Of a DNA stretch of 52,421 nucleotides, positions 14,569 through 21,854 are shown one piece after another (position 1 is the first letter of the stretch; every line of letters starts with the position of its first letter). The position numbers were made by a program, and so were the translations under genes. Under the pieces are notes generated by a model that saw only the letters and a list, made by a program, of their open reading frames with translations, was not told where the DNA came from and ran no database searches. The DNA is from a virus, in the IMG/VR virus record IMGVR_UViG_3300025891_000058, positions 1 to 52,421 of that record; one strand, 5' to 3'.

Positions 14569-14924
14569 AATTTATATATATGTTTTAATATATTGTCTAA
14601 TTCTGGAGGGTTGCAAAACTGAAGCGCATTTATAATTTTAACCAAATACTCAGAACACTCAGCGTCTGTAGAAATTTTAAGTATCATTATTTTACAATCG
14701 CTTATATTCTCTGTAATTTGAGTATGGCAGCCTTCGCAAAGAGTCAATAAATCAGAATCTTCATATTCCCAAACAAATTTGTCTTTTTTGTATGGAATAG
14801 CATGATGAATATTTAGCGTAGCTTCTTTGTCCCCACATGATTGACACTGAAATTCATCTCTTTTCATTATCTCTAATCTTTTCTTTTGCCAACGGGGGTC
14901 CTTGTATTGTTCCTGATAAGTCAT
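14565..14924 (-). CDS. HNH endonuclease
   Basis: 119 residues with a classic zinc-supported HNH: CQSCG near 27-31, IHHAIPYKK near 43, then LCEGCHTQI near 75. The N-terminal YKDPRWQKKRLEIMKRD is the standard lead-in of this family. It overlaps the DUF1376 gene by 4 nt. It may be a replication-associated nicking enzyme or a homing nuclease. Confidence 0.88.
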   Translation of the reverse strand: MTYQEQYKDPRWQKKRLEIMKRDEFQCQSCGDKEATLNIHHAIPYKKDKFVWEYEDSDLLTLCEGCHTQITENISDCKIMILKISTDAECSEYLVKIINALQFCNPPELDNILKHIYKL

Positions 14925-14959
14925 AATTAAATGTGTAAATTTTTGATGAAAAAAATAGC

Positions 14960-15112
14960 TTATTTAAGTTTTACCAATATGGCTCCCTTTATATGTAGAG
15001 TGCTTAAATTTCCCGCCTTGATCTGCTGATTTACCCACTGAGGAGTCTTTCCAACCATTTTGGCATACTCTGTCTGTGTTGCAACATCTTGTCTTATTTC
15101 TTTTACTGGCAT
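14960..15112 (-). CDS. Small helix-turn-helix DNA-binding protein
   Basis: 50 residues. ATQTEYAKMVGKTPQWVNQQ followed by a hydrophobic wing (TLHIKGAILVKL) fits an excisionase- or MerR-like HTH: helix, turn at VGKTP, recognition helix QWVNQQIKAG. It is preceded by 281 nt without another gene that holds a consensus promoter and several dyads, which suits a regulator. It is a candidate for the factor that reads the dispersed palindromes, though nothing direct links them. Confidence 0.75.
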   Translation of the reverse strand: MPVKEIRQDVATQTEYAKMVGKTPQWVNQQIKAGNLSTLHIKGAILVKLK

Positions 15113-15143
15113 TTTAAATGTTTAAATTTTTAAGGTAAAATTA

Positions 15144-15162
15144 ACCGGAACTTTCATCCGGT
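15144..15162 (-). terminator. Weak terminator or leader hairpin
   Basis: On the minus strand ACCGGA-tgaaagt-TCCGGT is followed by TAATTTT. It lies in the leader between the promoter at 15204 and the HTH gene, so it could attenuate HTH expression. Confidence 0.4.
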
Positions 15163-15203
15163 CTGCCTGTCATCTCGACGGTCTATTCTTATAATATGAA
15201 CTG

Positions 15204-15234
15204 CAATTATAATCAATTAATTTGACAATTCAAA
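15204..15234 (-). promoter_or_regulatory. Promoter of HTH gene
   Basis: Minus strand TTTG, 19-nt spacer, TATAATTG: one mismatch from the Bacteroidota consensus TTTG-N19-TAnnTTTG. Transcription would start near 15197, about 85 nt upstream of the HTH start, and lead into the replication genes. Confidence 0.65.
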
Positions 15235-15393
15235 CAAATTTTAAAAATAAATTCAGGCTGAGCGATGTAGCAATTTACCCGACTTTCACACCCAACTTAA
15301 TGTCAGTATTCGGGAACCTGAATTTAAATCGACCGTATGCAGTTCTTACGGTGTGTAGTCCGGTACATTTAAGATGTAAATATAGTAATAAAA
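15235..15393. other. Gene-free region with dyads upstream of HTH promoter
   Basis: No convincing gene. It contains a perfect dyad ACCGTA-n9-TACGGT at 15332-15352 and an imperfect 16-bp dyad ATTCGGGAACCTGAAT near 15308-15323. These could be operators or parts of a small RNA. A plus-strand reading frame crosses it but shows no protein-like features. Confidence 0.4.
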
Positions 15394-15645
15394 TTACATT
15401 CCACCGTCTTCATCTGGGAAAGACCCGGATTTATGATCCTTTAATTCTCTTTCAACAAACTCCATAATCTCAACAAGTAATTGAGCTTTGTAAAGTCCAT
15501 CCGCAATATCGCTACATTGGCCGTAAAAGCACCCTTCTTGCCCTGGTTCCTGGATATCGAATGTCTTATGCTCGTAGTTTAGATAAAGCGTTAATTCGAC
15601 CGTATCGAGCGTAAAAGTGTACTCTGCATTTAATAGTGTTTTCAT
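15394..15645 (-). CDS. Hypothetical small protein
   Basis: 83 residues from the chosen start (MKTLLNAEYTF). That start lies 1 nt after the upstream stop, whereas the longer frame would overlap it by 38 nt. The fold looks beta-rich at first (YTFTLDTVELTLYL), then helical and acidic, ending FPDEDGGM. No family recognised. Confidence 0.65.
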   Translation of the reverse strand: MKTLLNAEYTFTLDTVELTLYLNYEHKTFDIQEPGQEGCFYGQCSDIADGLYKAQLLVEIMEFVERELKDHKSGSFPDEDGGM

Positions 15646-15646
15646 G

Positions 15647-16084
15647 TTAAATAAATTTAAGAATATAAGTTTCAAAATCTTCAAGTGAAATGTCTTTTAA
15701 GAACGTATTAACGATCTTTCCCGTGCAAAGGTGGTAAATCCTGTTAAACTCCACGTCGTCCATAGATTTGAAGCTAATTGACTTCGGAATCAGGATTAAC
15801 TCGCCTTTCATTGTGATATGTGCATCTACCTGACCAATTAATATCATCAACTCTTTGCGTAAATATTCAATGTTTCGAAGTTTATCGAATTCCGGTTCCT
15901 CTGGCAATAAATAAATAGTCCGGTTTAATAGCGCAAAGAATCTTCGATGGTTAGTTACGTTTCGTTCCTTCCATGTTTCAATCTCGCAATAGTCGCCATC
16001 TTTCAATTTTAACCAGTTTTTAAAATCTTCATCCGTATCGTGTGAAAGTGCGTTTTTGTCGAGTATTCTGGCGTGAAATTTCAT
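15647..16084 (-). CDS. DUF1367-like protein
   Basis: 145 residues. The central NHRRFFALLNRTIYL, then YLRKELMILIGQ, then ISFKSMDDVEFNRIYHLCTGKIV follow the order of conserved segments in DUF1367, a phage family of unknown role found next to recombination and replication genes. It sits between the SSB/nuclease genes and the replication block, consistent with that. Confidence 0.75.
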   Translation of the reverse strand: MKFHARILDKNALSHDTDEDFKNWLKLKDGDYCEIETWKERNVTNHRRFFALLNRTIYLLPEEPEFDKLRNIEYLRKELMILIGQVDAHITMKGELILIPKSISFKSMDDVEFNRIYHLCTGKIVNTFLKDISLEDFETYILKFI

Positions 16085-16086
16085 TA

Positions 16087-16374
16087 TTATACGATCTTTA
16101 AGTTTTCAACTAAAAGTTTTTCGGCTTTTTTAAGTGTACTCATCCTTATACTAAAATCCTGAAAAAACAATGTTTTGTCTTTAAATGATCTGACTTTTAC
16201 GTAATCCCAGTAGAGATCATTATCATTTGAAAGTACAAATTTATGAATCACAAGCGTTATTTCTCCCGGCTCAATATTTGATCTACAAAATACAAAATTT
16301 TGCCTACAAAGATCACCACTTTTAGTTCTGTTCTTAATTGAGCATTTCGAAATTACTTTTACTTCGTTTTTCAT
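16087..16374 (-). CDS. Hypothetical protein
   Basis: 95 residues, basic, beta-rich in the middle (GEITLVIHKFVLSNDNDLYWDYVKVRSF), with four cysteines in the first half. Function unknown. Two nt before the DUF1367-like gene. Confidence 0.62.
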   Translation of the reverse strand: MKNEVKVISKCSIKNRTKSGDLCRQNFVFCRSNIEPGEITLVIHKFVLSNDNDLYWDYVKVRSFKDKTLFFQDFSIRMSTLKKAEKLLVENLKIV

Positions 16375-16408
16375 CTGTAAATAGTTGTTTTATCGTTTAA
16401 TTTAATCG

Positions 16409-16645
16409 CTAAATAATTTGATCTTTAGTTTTTAAAATAGATTCTTTGTTTATCTCTGCATTGTAAGTATCATCTTCGCCATCATATCCTACAGATGCAC
16501 GCACATTTTCAGCACATAAAATAACCGTCTGGTCACATGCATTTTTCATTGCCTTTAAAATCGCCTTGTATAAAAACGGACTTACGAACGTATTTATTTT
16601 ATTCTCTTCATTATAAAGAATATCTTTTAGTATTATTTTATTCAT
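16409..16645 (-). CDS. Hypothetical small protein
   Basis: 78 residues, helical (SPFLYKAILKAMKNACDQTVILCAE), then acidic turns. Its ATG overlaps the stop of the 52-aa gene as ATGA. No family recognised. Confidence 0.62.
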   Translation of the reverse strand: MNKIILKDILYNEENKINTFVSPFLYKAILKAMKNACDQTVILCAENVRASVGYDGEDDTYNAEINKESILKTKDQII

Positions 16646-16800
16646 TTGTAAATTACTGTTTTACTGTTAATTTTAATTGCTTTTAGTTTAGATAAGTCCG
16701 GCGATGTTATTCCGGACTCTTTTATTCTTTGGCTGTCGTTTCCGTTTAACTTTGATAGTTTGGAATGACTGCCAGGTTGTGATTCATCATTATTTTTCAT
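16642..16800 (-). CDS. Small hydrophilic protein
   Basis: 52 residues, Ser/Lys/Asn-rich and probably disordered (MKNNDESQPGSHSKLSKL). It fills the space between the SSB gene (2 nt away) and the next gene (ATGA overlap), which supports it as coding. Confidence 0.55.
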   Translation of the reverse strand: MKNNDESQPGSHSKLSKLNGNDSQRIKESGITSPDLSKLKAIKINSKTVIYK

Positions 16801-16802
16801 GA

Positions 16803-17156
16803 TCAAAATGGTAAAATATCTGAATCATCATTTTTATCAATCGGTTGTCGTGAATCAAATGGTGGTGGAGTATTTTTTTGTTGTCCGATTACATCGACTT
16901 TAAAAGCCATTAAATTAGTGAAATACTTCTCTTTGTATTCGCGTGAATCAATTGAGAAAGACACTTCGACCTCAGAATCAATCTGAATATTTGCCATTAT
17001 TTCAGGTTTATTAAATACCGTAAAACATGCAGATTTCGGATAATTACCGCCTTCATATTGGATTACAAAATCTTGTTTCTCCCACTCTTTCCCAGCTGCC
17101 GATGTTCCACCTGTCTTCGCTAAAATTGCTGTTACTAATCCTTTTGTTGTAAACAT
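16803..17156 (-). CDS. ssb: DUF3127 single-stranded DNA-binding protein
   Basis: 117 residues. An OB-fold-like N-terminal region (EWEKQDFVIQYEGGNYPKSACFTVFN) matches DUF3127, the Bacteroidota SSB-like family. It ends DDSDILPF, the acidic-hydrophobic tip that SSB proteins use to recruit partners. The neighbours are a recombination nuclease and an ERF protein, so it likely coats ssDNA in recombination-driven replication. Confidence 0.87.
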   Translation of the reverse strand: MFTTKGLVTAILAKTGGTSAAGKEWEKQDFVIQYEGGNYPKSACFTVFNKPEIMANIQIDSEVEVSFSIDSREYKEKYFTNLMAFKVDVIGQQKNTPPPFDSRQPIDKNDDSDILPF

Positions 17157-17174
17157 TTTATTTAATTGTTAAAT

Positions 17175-17963
17175 TTATACTTCAATAAAACCATTATTGT
17201 AAAATTCGTATGAGGCATAAAATAAGTCCTCTTCCGCACACCGCCTGAACTCACTTAATGAAACAGAGAATTCGCCGAATGCTTTTTGTAGTGTTTCTTC
17301 TGATAATTTAATTACGGTCACATTACAACCGGAATCAATAAAAATAAGAAAGTATTTTTCAACTCCTGATGCGTGGGAATATATCGCGCCTTGCATATCG
17401 TAAAGCATATCAATGACGGCCCATTTGCATTTTTTAAATGAGGCGTCTGCTATTTTTTTCAGGTCTATTGCATATTCCCGCTTTCTTTTTCCGTCTATTC
17501 TGCCTGTTATTTTAAAATCATCCTGAATAAATTCAAAGTAACATTCTTTTTCAGTCAGCCCTGCCATTAAATCTTTAGTGGCAGAACATTGCATTAAATA
17601 ATCACCCATTGCCAAATAAGAATCGTAATCATCTTTTTTAATTCTTTCTTTGCCTTCGTTTAGTTTATCCTGTTCAATAACCCACTCTTTGTATTTATTG
17701 GTTGCTCGTGGATTACCGCCGCCGATTTCAAGAACCTTTGCAGAATCATCCAATACCCAATACGTGGCCATGAACTTTTCAGGTTCCAGGATTGCCATGT
17801 GAAACATTTTGCCCTGATTCATTGCCTCGGTCGTTTCCTTTTCTGTTTTGTATTTTAAAAAATGTTTTGGTGATTGTCTGAACGCTTTCAATGCTGAAAA
17901 ACTAAGACCTTTTACGCCGGTCATTATTTCAAATACCTCTTTGTTAAAATCTTCGTTTTTCAT
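17175..17963 (-). CDS. PD-(D/E)XK exonuclease (RecE-like)
   Basis: 262 residues. The N-terminal SFSALKAFRQSPKHFLKYK and NQGKMFHMAILEPEKF segments, then ITGRIDGKRK and AIDLKKIADAS, match RecE/YqaJ-type phage nucleases: the Asp and D-x-K are the metal-binding and catalytic residues. It would resect DNA ends to give single strands for the ERF annealing protein encoded just upstream. Confidence 0.85.
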   Translation of the reverse strand: MKNEDFNKEVFEIMTGVKGLSFSALKAFRQSPKHFLKYKTEKETTEAMNQGKMFHMAILEPEKFMATYWVLDDSAKVLEIGGGNPRATNKYKEWVIEQDKLNEGKERIKKDDYDSYLAMGDYLMQCSATKDLMAGLTEKECYFEFIQDDFKITGRIDGKRKREYAIDLKKIADASFKKCKWAVIDMLYDMQGAIYSHASGVEKYFLIFIDSGCNVTVIKLSEETLQKAFGEFSVSLSEFRRCAEEDLFYASYEFYNNGFIEV

Positions 17964-18088
17964 TCGGTTTGTTTTTCTGATTGTTCAATAAAATAAAGCT
18001 CGTACAAATCGGCTTGTTTTGCCATTTCAATATCAAGGCTGTCACCCCTGATATTTTTTGATTCGTGATATATTTCTTCTAATCTCAT
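17960..18088 (-). CDS. Small acidic protein between ERF and exonuclease
   Basis: 42 residues starting MRLEEIYHES, helical and acidic. It is joined by ATGA overlaps on both sides, to the ERF stop and to the exonuclease start. The double coupling makes it a convincing gene and a possible accessory of the recombination pair. Confidence 0.65.
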   Translation of the reverse strand: MRLEEIYHESKNIRGDSLDIEMAKQADLYELYFIEQSEKQTE

Positions 18089-18780
18089 GGCCGTATCATT
18101 TTAACGATTTTTTCCAACTCTGATTTAAATTCCTTTTTCATACCGAACGGAGCAACGCAAAAAGCATCGTAATTACGTAATCCACTTTCGTATATTTCCG
18201 GCTCTGTTGATGATAGCCTTTCTTTCAATGTCGTAAATTGCTTTTCGGACATCCATGTTTCAATTTTGGCGGCTGTTTTTGCCTGTTCTTTCGGTTTAGC
18301 TGGCGTTTCTATGTTATCGCTGTGAGTAGTATCAGAATCGTCTATTTTTCCCGTAGGAATCAAAAATAAATAAAGCAGAGTATATTTAAGCGCATATGTT
18401 GTTGCTTTGCCTGCTGATTTATCCTGAGAATCCACACCGTGACCATATCCTTTAACTTCCATCCATTCGCCTGAAATATGGGTCAAAAGGTAAGTAGTTG
18501 TCACTTTTGTGAATATTTGCTGTTTCCTTTTGGTTCCATATTGCTGGCTGGTTTCTTCCCATTCACTTAATTGCGTGCTTTCGTCAATGTCAACTGGAAA
18601 TATTGCCAGTCCGTTTTTTGCCATTGATTCACCGATAACCTTTTTTACTTCCTGATCAGGAACACCTTTATAAGAATTCCTACCTTCACCAATAACCATA
18701 GTTTTATCAATCCCTTTTACTTCTTGCATTACTGCAATAATGGCCTTTATTAATTCGCAAATGCTTTCTGATTTGTTCAT
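18085..18780 (-). CDS. erf: ERF-family ssDNA annealing protein
   Basis: 231 residues. GYGHGVDSQDKSAGKATTYALKYTLLYLFLIPTG (about 108-142) is the ERF signature, followed by an acidic DDSD stretch and a Pro/Lys linker. ERF proteins bind single strands and anneal complementary DNA. The order ERF, 42-aa gene, exonuclease, small gene and SSB makes a full single-strand annealing module. The leader carries the AACGATA motif 5 nt before ATG. Confidence 0.9.
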   Translation of the reverse strand: MNKSESICELIKAIIAVMQEVKGIDKTMVIGEGRNSYKGVPDQEVKKVIGESMAKNGLAIFPVDIDESTQLSEWEETSQQYGTKRKQQIFTKVTTTYLLTHISGEWMEVKGYGHGVDSQDKSAGKATTYALKYTLLYLFLIPTGKIDDSDTTHSDNIETPAKPKEQAKTAAKIETWMSEKQFTTLKERLSSTEPEIYESGLRNYDAFCVAPFGMKKEFKSELEKIVKMIRP

Positions 18781-18797
18781 AGTTTTATCGTTTTTGT

Positions 18798-18920
18798 TTA
18801 TTCTGAATCTTCGTCTAAATCTGCCATTTCGGCGTCCATGTCTGCCTGTGACATTGGCTCAGGATCGTCCTGATACATTCCATCTGGACTATCATAGTCG
18901 TATCTTACATACTTACTCAT
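18798..18920 (-). CDS. Small highly acidic protein
   Basis: 40 residues, MSKYVRYDYDSPDG, then almost entirely Asp/Glu/Met, ending DLDEDSE. ATGA-coupled to the upstream gene and 17 nt before the ERF start. It could be a DNA mimic or a chaperone for the annealing protein; this is speculation from charge and location. Confidence 0.58.
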   Translation of the reverse strand: MSKYVRYDYDSPDGMYQDDPEPMSQADMDAEMADLDEDSE

Positions 18921-19186
18921 TTTAGCATGCTTAATTTGGTTTCAATTTCCTCGTACGCCTTATTGAATTCCTCTGCGGTGCATTCTACATATTCGCTATT
19001 CATTGCAAGTGAAGACGAGCAAATGCTTAATGATGGAGTTCCGCCAACCGTTACCCACAGACATGCTCTTTCAGAAAATACCTTAGCAAAATGACATCTT
19101 ACATCAGATGTTTTGCGGTAAATTGGAAGTTCAACTTCGACTTCTTCAAATTGCGGTGTAACTTGTTTTTGAATTTTCATTATCAT
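18917..19186 (-). CDS. Hypothetical protein heading the recombination unit
   Basis: 89 residues (or 87 if the third codon Met is used), beta-rich N-terminal half (EEVEVELPIYRKTSDVRCHFAKVF), Cys- and Ser-rich centre. It is the first gene downstream of palindromic element copy 3, so it likely leads the ERF-exonuclease-SSB transcription unit. Confidence 0.68.
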   Translation of the reverse strand: MIMKIQKQVTPQFEEVEVELPIYRKTSDVRCHFAKVFSERACLWVTVGGTPSLSICSSSLAMNSEYVECTAEEFNKAYEEIETKLSMLK

Positions 19187-19242
19187 ATCGTTTTAAAAGT
19201 TTATGCAATATTACAAAATAGGTTAATAGGTTCGACCAAAGC

Positions 19243-19259
19243 TGTTAAAGAACATGTTT
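19243..19259 (-). promoter_or_regulatory. Palindromic regulatory element, copy 3
   Basis: Plus strand TGTT-AAAG-AACATGTTT with left flank GACCAAAGC as in copy 1. It sits in an 82-nt gap, 57 nt upstream of the ATG at 19186. Downstream on the minus strand are TTTGG and CTATTTTG, a promoter-like pair. Confidence 0.72.
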
Positions 19260-19268
19260 ATTCAGTAT

Positions 19269-19433
19269 TTAACGGTATGACCATTCTAATACATTGCCTT
19301 TACCTACGCCAAATTGCAGGTAAACACAATTCGAATATTCAACATAGTAGGCATTACAGATAGTGCCATTTTCCAACTTCACTTTTAATGGTGTAAATTC
19401 TTTAGGCTTAGAATCCTTAAAACGTGTAAACAT
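19269..19433 (-). CDS. Hypothetical small protein
   Basis: 54 residues from the internal Met (MFTRFKDSKPKEF). This start overlaps the preceding stop by 1 nt (TAATG); the longer frame would overlap it by 31 nt. Beta-rich (TPLKVKLENGTICNAYYVEY). Function unknown. Confidence 0.62.
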   Translation of the reverse strand: MFTRFKDSKPKEFTPLKVKLENGTICNAYYVEYSNCVYLQFGVGKGNVLEWSYR

Positions 19434-19630
19434 TATTTGGAATTTAATATTAAAAATGAACATGTATCTTCTATCGAGTAGCCTTTATTATAAAGTTTTT
19501 TGCATAACCTCTCAGAAAGCTTATAATTACTTGCTATGTATTTATTTAGCCTTTTAGCGACTTCTTTTGAGAATTCTCCATAATCAATCACTTTCCCGTC
19601 TTTAATTTGTCCATATGTATGCTTTTTCAT
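19433..19630 (-). CDS. Hypothetical small protein
   Basis: 65 residues from MKKHTYGQIKDG. This start is chosen because the conserved early leader AAACGATATTAAA lies right before it. The C-terminal half is helical with YKLSERLCKKLYNKGYSIEDTC, somewhat HTH-like. No family assigned. Confidence 0.6.
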   Translation of the reverse strand: MKKHTYGQIKDGKVIDYGEFSKEVAKRLNKYIASNYKLSERLCKKLYNKGYSIEDTCSFLILNSK

Positions 19631-19802
19631 TTTAATATCGTTTAAAAGTTTCAATAGCCTCCCGACAGTCTATTATCGGAAGGCATTAACAAAATAGGGT
19701 GATCTGTTTAGTATTTGGTGGTACCTGAGAAAACCAGATCGAGAGAAACAATAACCAAAAGGCTAACTACACCTTGGGATTATATTTTTAAAAAGGAAGG
19801 TT
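19631..19802 (-). promoter_or_regulatory. Long structured leader without a gene
   Basis: A 172-nt gap. It holds an 8-bp hairpin at 19658-19683 (CCTTCCGA/TCGGGAGG on the minus strand, one G-T pair, 10-nt loop) and, upstream, CCTATTTTGTTAAT resembling the promoter near copy 3. An 11-codon frame (MPSDNRLSGGY) overlaps the hairpin. A regulatory leader is possible; no longer gene is visible. Confidence 0.4.
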
Positions 19803-20114
19803 TTATTCGCATTGCATAACAACCTTTTCAGATTCTATTTTTTGTATATTTTCGTAAGCAGAAATTATCTGTTTTTCGGTTAAATAAACCTTTATATACG
19901 TTGTTTGAAATTCACCTTGTATTGCATGAAATAACTCAACACCATCAACTATACATTTATGTTCGCATTCTTCACCGTCTTTTGCATTTGGCACATTTGG
20001 AACATATCTAAAATCTATAAATAAATCAGAGTCTTCTAAATACTTTTTCATATCGTCATTTTTTAAAGCAAAGTGCTTATGTGTTTGCGTTCGTTTAGCA
20101 TCCTGATTTGCCAT
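19803..20114 (-). CDS. Hypothetical protein
   Basis: 103 residues, acidic, with no recognised family. The annotated start overlaps the upstream membrane gene by 52 nt. An internal Met at 20051 (MKKYLEDSDLF), preceded by GACGAT, is an alternative that removes the overlap and gives 82 residues. Confidence 0.6.
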   Translation of the reverse strand: MANQDAKRTQTHKHFALKNDDMKKYLEDSDLFIDFRYVPNVPNAKDGEECEHKCIVDGVELFHAIQGEFQTTYIKVYLTEKQIISAYENIQKIESEKVVMQCE

Positions 20115-20251
20115 ACTGTTCTATTGTGAACGTCTCTTTTATTGTGCCTTATTTTGCGATCATTTACAGCCCAGATAATGGCAAGAAACCCAATCATACA
20201 AAAAATAATTATTCCGAATCCTACGTAAGGATCACCAATTAACTCTTTCAT
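20063..20251 (-). CDS. Small single-pass membrane protein
   Basis: 62 residues from MKELIGDPYVG, 1 nt after the upstream stop; the longer frame would overlap that gene. One membrane helix (FGIIIFCMIGFLAIIWAV, about 10-28), then a basic cytoplasmic tail (NDRKIRHNKRD). It pairs with the two-helix protein encoded just upstream. Confidence 0.65.
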   Translation of the reverse strand: MKELIGDPYVGFGIIIFCMIGFLAIIWAVNDRKIRHNKRDVHNRTVWQIRMLNERKHISTLL

Positions 20252-20252
20252 T

Positions 20253-20438
20253 TTATTTGTTTTTAGATTGCTTAGAATCATCGTAAACAAGAAGTGTTGC
20301 CAAAAATAGGAGTCCTAAAATAAGGCCCGAAACAACCGTTAATGGATGGTTGCCAAATGTGATTACAGAACCAATAAATACGGTTAAGGCAAGTAGACAA
20401 ACAGCGACCGTTAATACGTCAAATTTCCTGTTATTCAT
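20253..20438 (-). CDS. Small two-pass membrane protein
   Basis: 61 residues. Two hydrophobic helices (LTVAVCLLALTVFIGSVI and LTVVSGLILGLLFLATLLV) joined by a short GNHP loop, with a basic C-terminus. The holin-like size and topology are notable, but it lies in the early region far from the lysozyme, so superinfection exclusion or host membrane modification is as likely. Leader AACGATA present. Confidence 0.65.
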   Translation of the reverse strand: MNNRKFDVLTVAVCLLALTVFIGSVITFGNHPLTVVSGLILGLLFLATLLVYDDSKQSKNK

Positions 20439-20441
20439 AGT

Positions 20442-20618
20442 CTATCGTTTTAAAGAGTTTAACATTATTTCTTTCATCTTATACATACCACCGTTTAGGA
20501 TGATGATTTTAGGGTATTCGTACATGGTGAATTTGATTTTCTTTTCACCTTTTGGAAGTGGTTTGCGTCCTGCTTTTTCGGATGATGTTCCGTCGAGTTT
20601 AATTTTTGAATAGCTCAT
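20442..20618 (-). CDS. Small basic protein
   Basis: 58 residues, MSYSKIKLDGTSSEKAGRK, strongly basic with a hydrophobic strand (YEYPKIIIL). The stop lies 3 nt before the ATG of the two-pass membrane protein. Unknown function. Confidence 0.6.
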   Translation of the reverse strand: MSYSKIKLDGTSSEKAGRKPLPKGEKKIKFTMYEYPKIIILNGGMYKMKEIMLNSLKR

Positions 20619-20629
20619 TTTAGTTGATT

Positions 20630-20878
20630 TTATAATATATCGTATTCAGTGTAACTTTTAAGATAGTCCGAATTTTCAAACCACGCGAATAAATCTTTTT
20701 CGTTTATGACATAGTTGCCTTTATAGTCATTTATTGCACCCGTATTACGTAAAAATACTTTAGCCATTAAATTCCCTTTAGATTCAACTGATTGTTTCGC
20801 CCTTTTTCGTTTCGGAGTTGGCATGGATTTGCATACTGGACACCATTTTTTAACTCCTCCGTGATTACATTGTTCCAT
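20630..20878 (-). CDS. Small zinc-finger-like protein
   Basis: 82 residues. CNH near the start with CPVC (residues 13-16) suggests a Cys/His zinc site, followed by a basic stretch (PTPKRKRAKQ) and an acidic C-terminus. It overlaps the signal-peptide gene upstream by 14 nt. Possibly nucleic-acid binding. Confidence 0.62.
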   Translation of the reverse strand: MEQCNHGGVKKWCPVCKSMPTPKRKRAKQSVESKGNLMAKVFLRNTGAINDYKGNYVINEKDLFAWFENSDYLKSYTEYDIL

Positions 20879-21221
20879 TTTGCTTATTTCTAAAATGTTT
20901 CTTAAATCGGATATATTGAGCGATAGACTGTTGATTGTGCTTTATTTCCCTTAATAGTCCATCAAAATCAAAACTGCCCTTTTGTTTGAAATTTAATGAC
21001 CCATTCAAATATCCATTAAAATAAAACAGCAAACATTCTTCGGTTGTCAATGTGATTTTAACTGTATTGGCTTCAATTCCTTTGATAACTTGATTTAATT
21101 TTGCAGAATCCGTAATTTGAGTAAAGGCGCTATCAGCTTTTACAAACTCTTCTTCAAATCGGTTTTGAGAAAAACAGTTTACCGATAATAAAACTGCTAA
21201 AAATAATAGTAAATGTTTCAT
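20865..21221 (-). CDS. Exported protein of unknown function
   Basis: 118 residues with a clear signal peptide: MK-HLLLFLAVLLSVNCFSQ, likely cleaved near SQ/N20. The rest is soluble and helical. Early phage proteins exported to the periplasm often affect superinfection or host envelope functions. No family recognised. Confidence 0.7.
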   Translation of the reverse strand: MKHLLLFLAVLLSVNCFSQNRFEEEFVKADSAFTQITDSAKLNQVIKGIEANTVKITLTTEECLLFYFNGYLNGSLNFKQKGSFDFDGLLREIKHNQQSIAQYIRFKKHFRNKQNGTM

Positions 21222-21238
21222 CTTGTTTGTTTTATGAT

Positions 21239-21487
21239 TTAATTTTTATTAATCTTCTTTATTCCTATAAAACTAATCCATTCATTAAAACTCTTTTTTC
21301 CAAATAGTGGTGTATATCCATGAATCTTACAGGCCTCTTTAATAACTGATATATTCTCAACTCTTATTGGAAATCCATTATTCATAATAACATCATCCCC
21401 ACGCTCAATTTTTTCGAGTATCCTACCAAATTCCACACCATAAGTGAAAGACTGGCTTTGATCTGTAAATTTAATTAGTATATTCAT
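21239..21487 (-). CDS. Hypothetical protein
   Basis: 82 residues, mixed alpha/beta (NILIKFTDQSQSFTYGVEFGRILEKI). No family recognised. Leader repeat copy d lies 19 nt before its start. Confidence 0.65.
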   Translation of the reverse strand: MNILIKFTDQSQSFTYGVEFGRILEKIERGDDVIMNNGFPIRVENISVIKEACKIHGYTPLFGKKSFNEWISFIGIKKINKN

Positions 21488-21500
21488 CTTCTGATATTTT

Positions 21501-21526
21501 TCTCCCCCGTATAGGAGAGAGGTTAA
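21501..21526 (-). repeat. Leader repeat, copy d
   Basis: Plus strand TCTCCCCCGTATAGGAGAG and onward to GGTTAAA, matching copy c almost base for base. The minus-strand RNA can form CTCTCC-tatac-GGGGAG just ahead of the gene at 21487. Confidence 0.72.
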
Positions 21527-21538
21527 ATTAAATGTGTT

Positions 21539-21832
21539 TTAAATCTCTTGAAATTTACTTGTGCTTATTTCAATGTCTTCACTTGGATAATGAGCCTCGC
21601 CAATTTTATGAAGCAAACCGATCATTTTTTTTGCAAGTCTCTCTCCTTCTAGTGTATATATAAACGAAATTTCATCTTCATAAGTCAAATCGTCCTCCTC
21701 GACATCTCTGATTAATCCGGCATCTTTTGTGAATGTGTCCAAATAACTTTCAAGTATCTCGATACAATACTCCTCAAAATCCCCAACATCTTCAATTTTC
21801 TTTTTTGTGTTAAATTCTTTCATCTCATTCAT
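21539..21832 (-). CDS. Hypothetical acidic protein
   Basis: 97 residues from MNEMKEFNTKKK, very acidic and helical (EDVGDFEEYCIEILESYLD). The upstream ATG at 21868 is rejected because the -7 box at 21855-21862 places transcription start near 21848. It heads the early unit under palindromic element copy 4. Confidence 0.66.
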   Translation of the reverse strand: MNEMKEFNTKKKIEDVGDFEEYCIEILESYLDTFTKDAGLIRDVEEDDLTYEDEISFIYTLEGERLAKKMIGLLHKIGEAHYPSEDIEISTSKFQEI

Positions 21833-21854
21833 TTTTAAGCGTAATTCAATACGA

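Noticed and set aside
15222-15467. 81-codon plus-strand frame in the gap near the HTH gene
   Set aside because: It would be the only plus-strand gene, runs antisense into a supported minus-strand gene, and has no promoter or recognisable domain.
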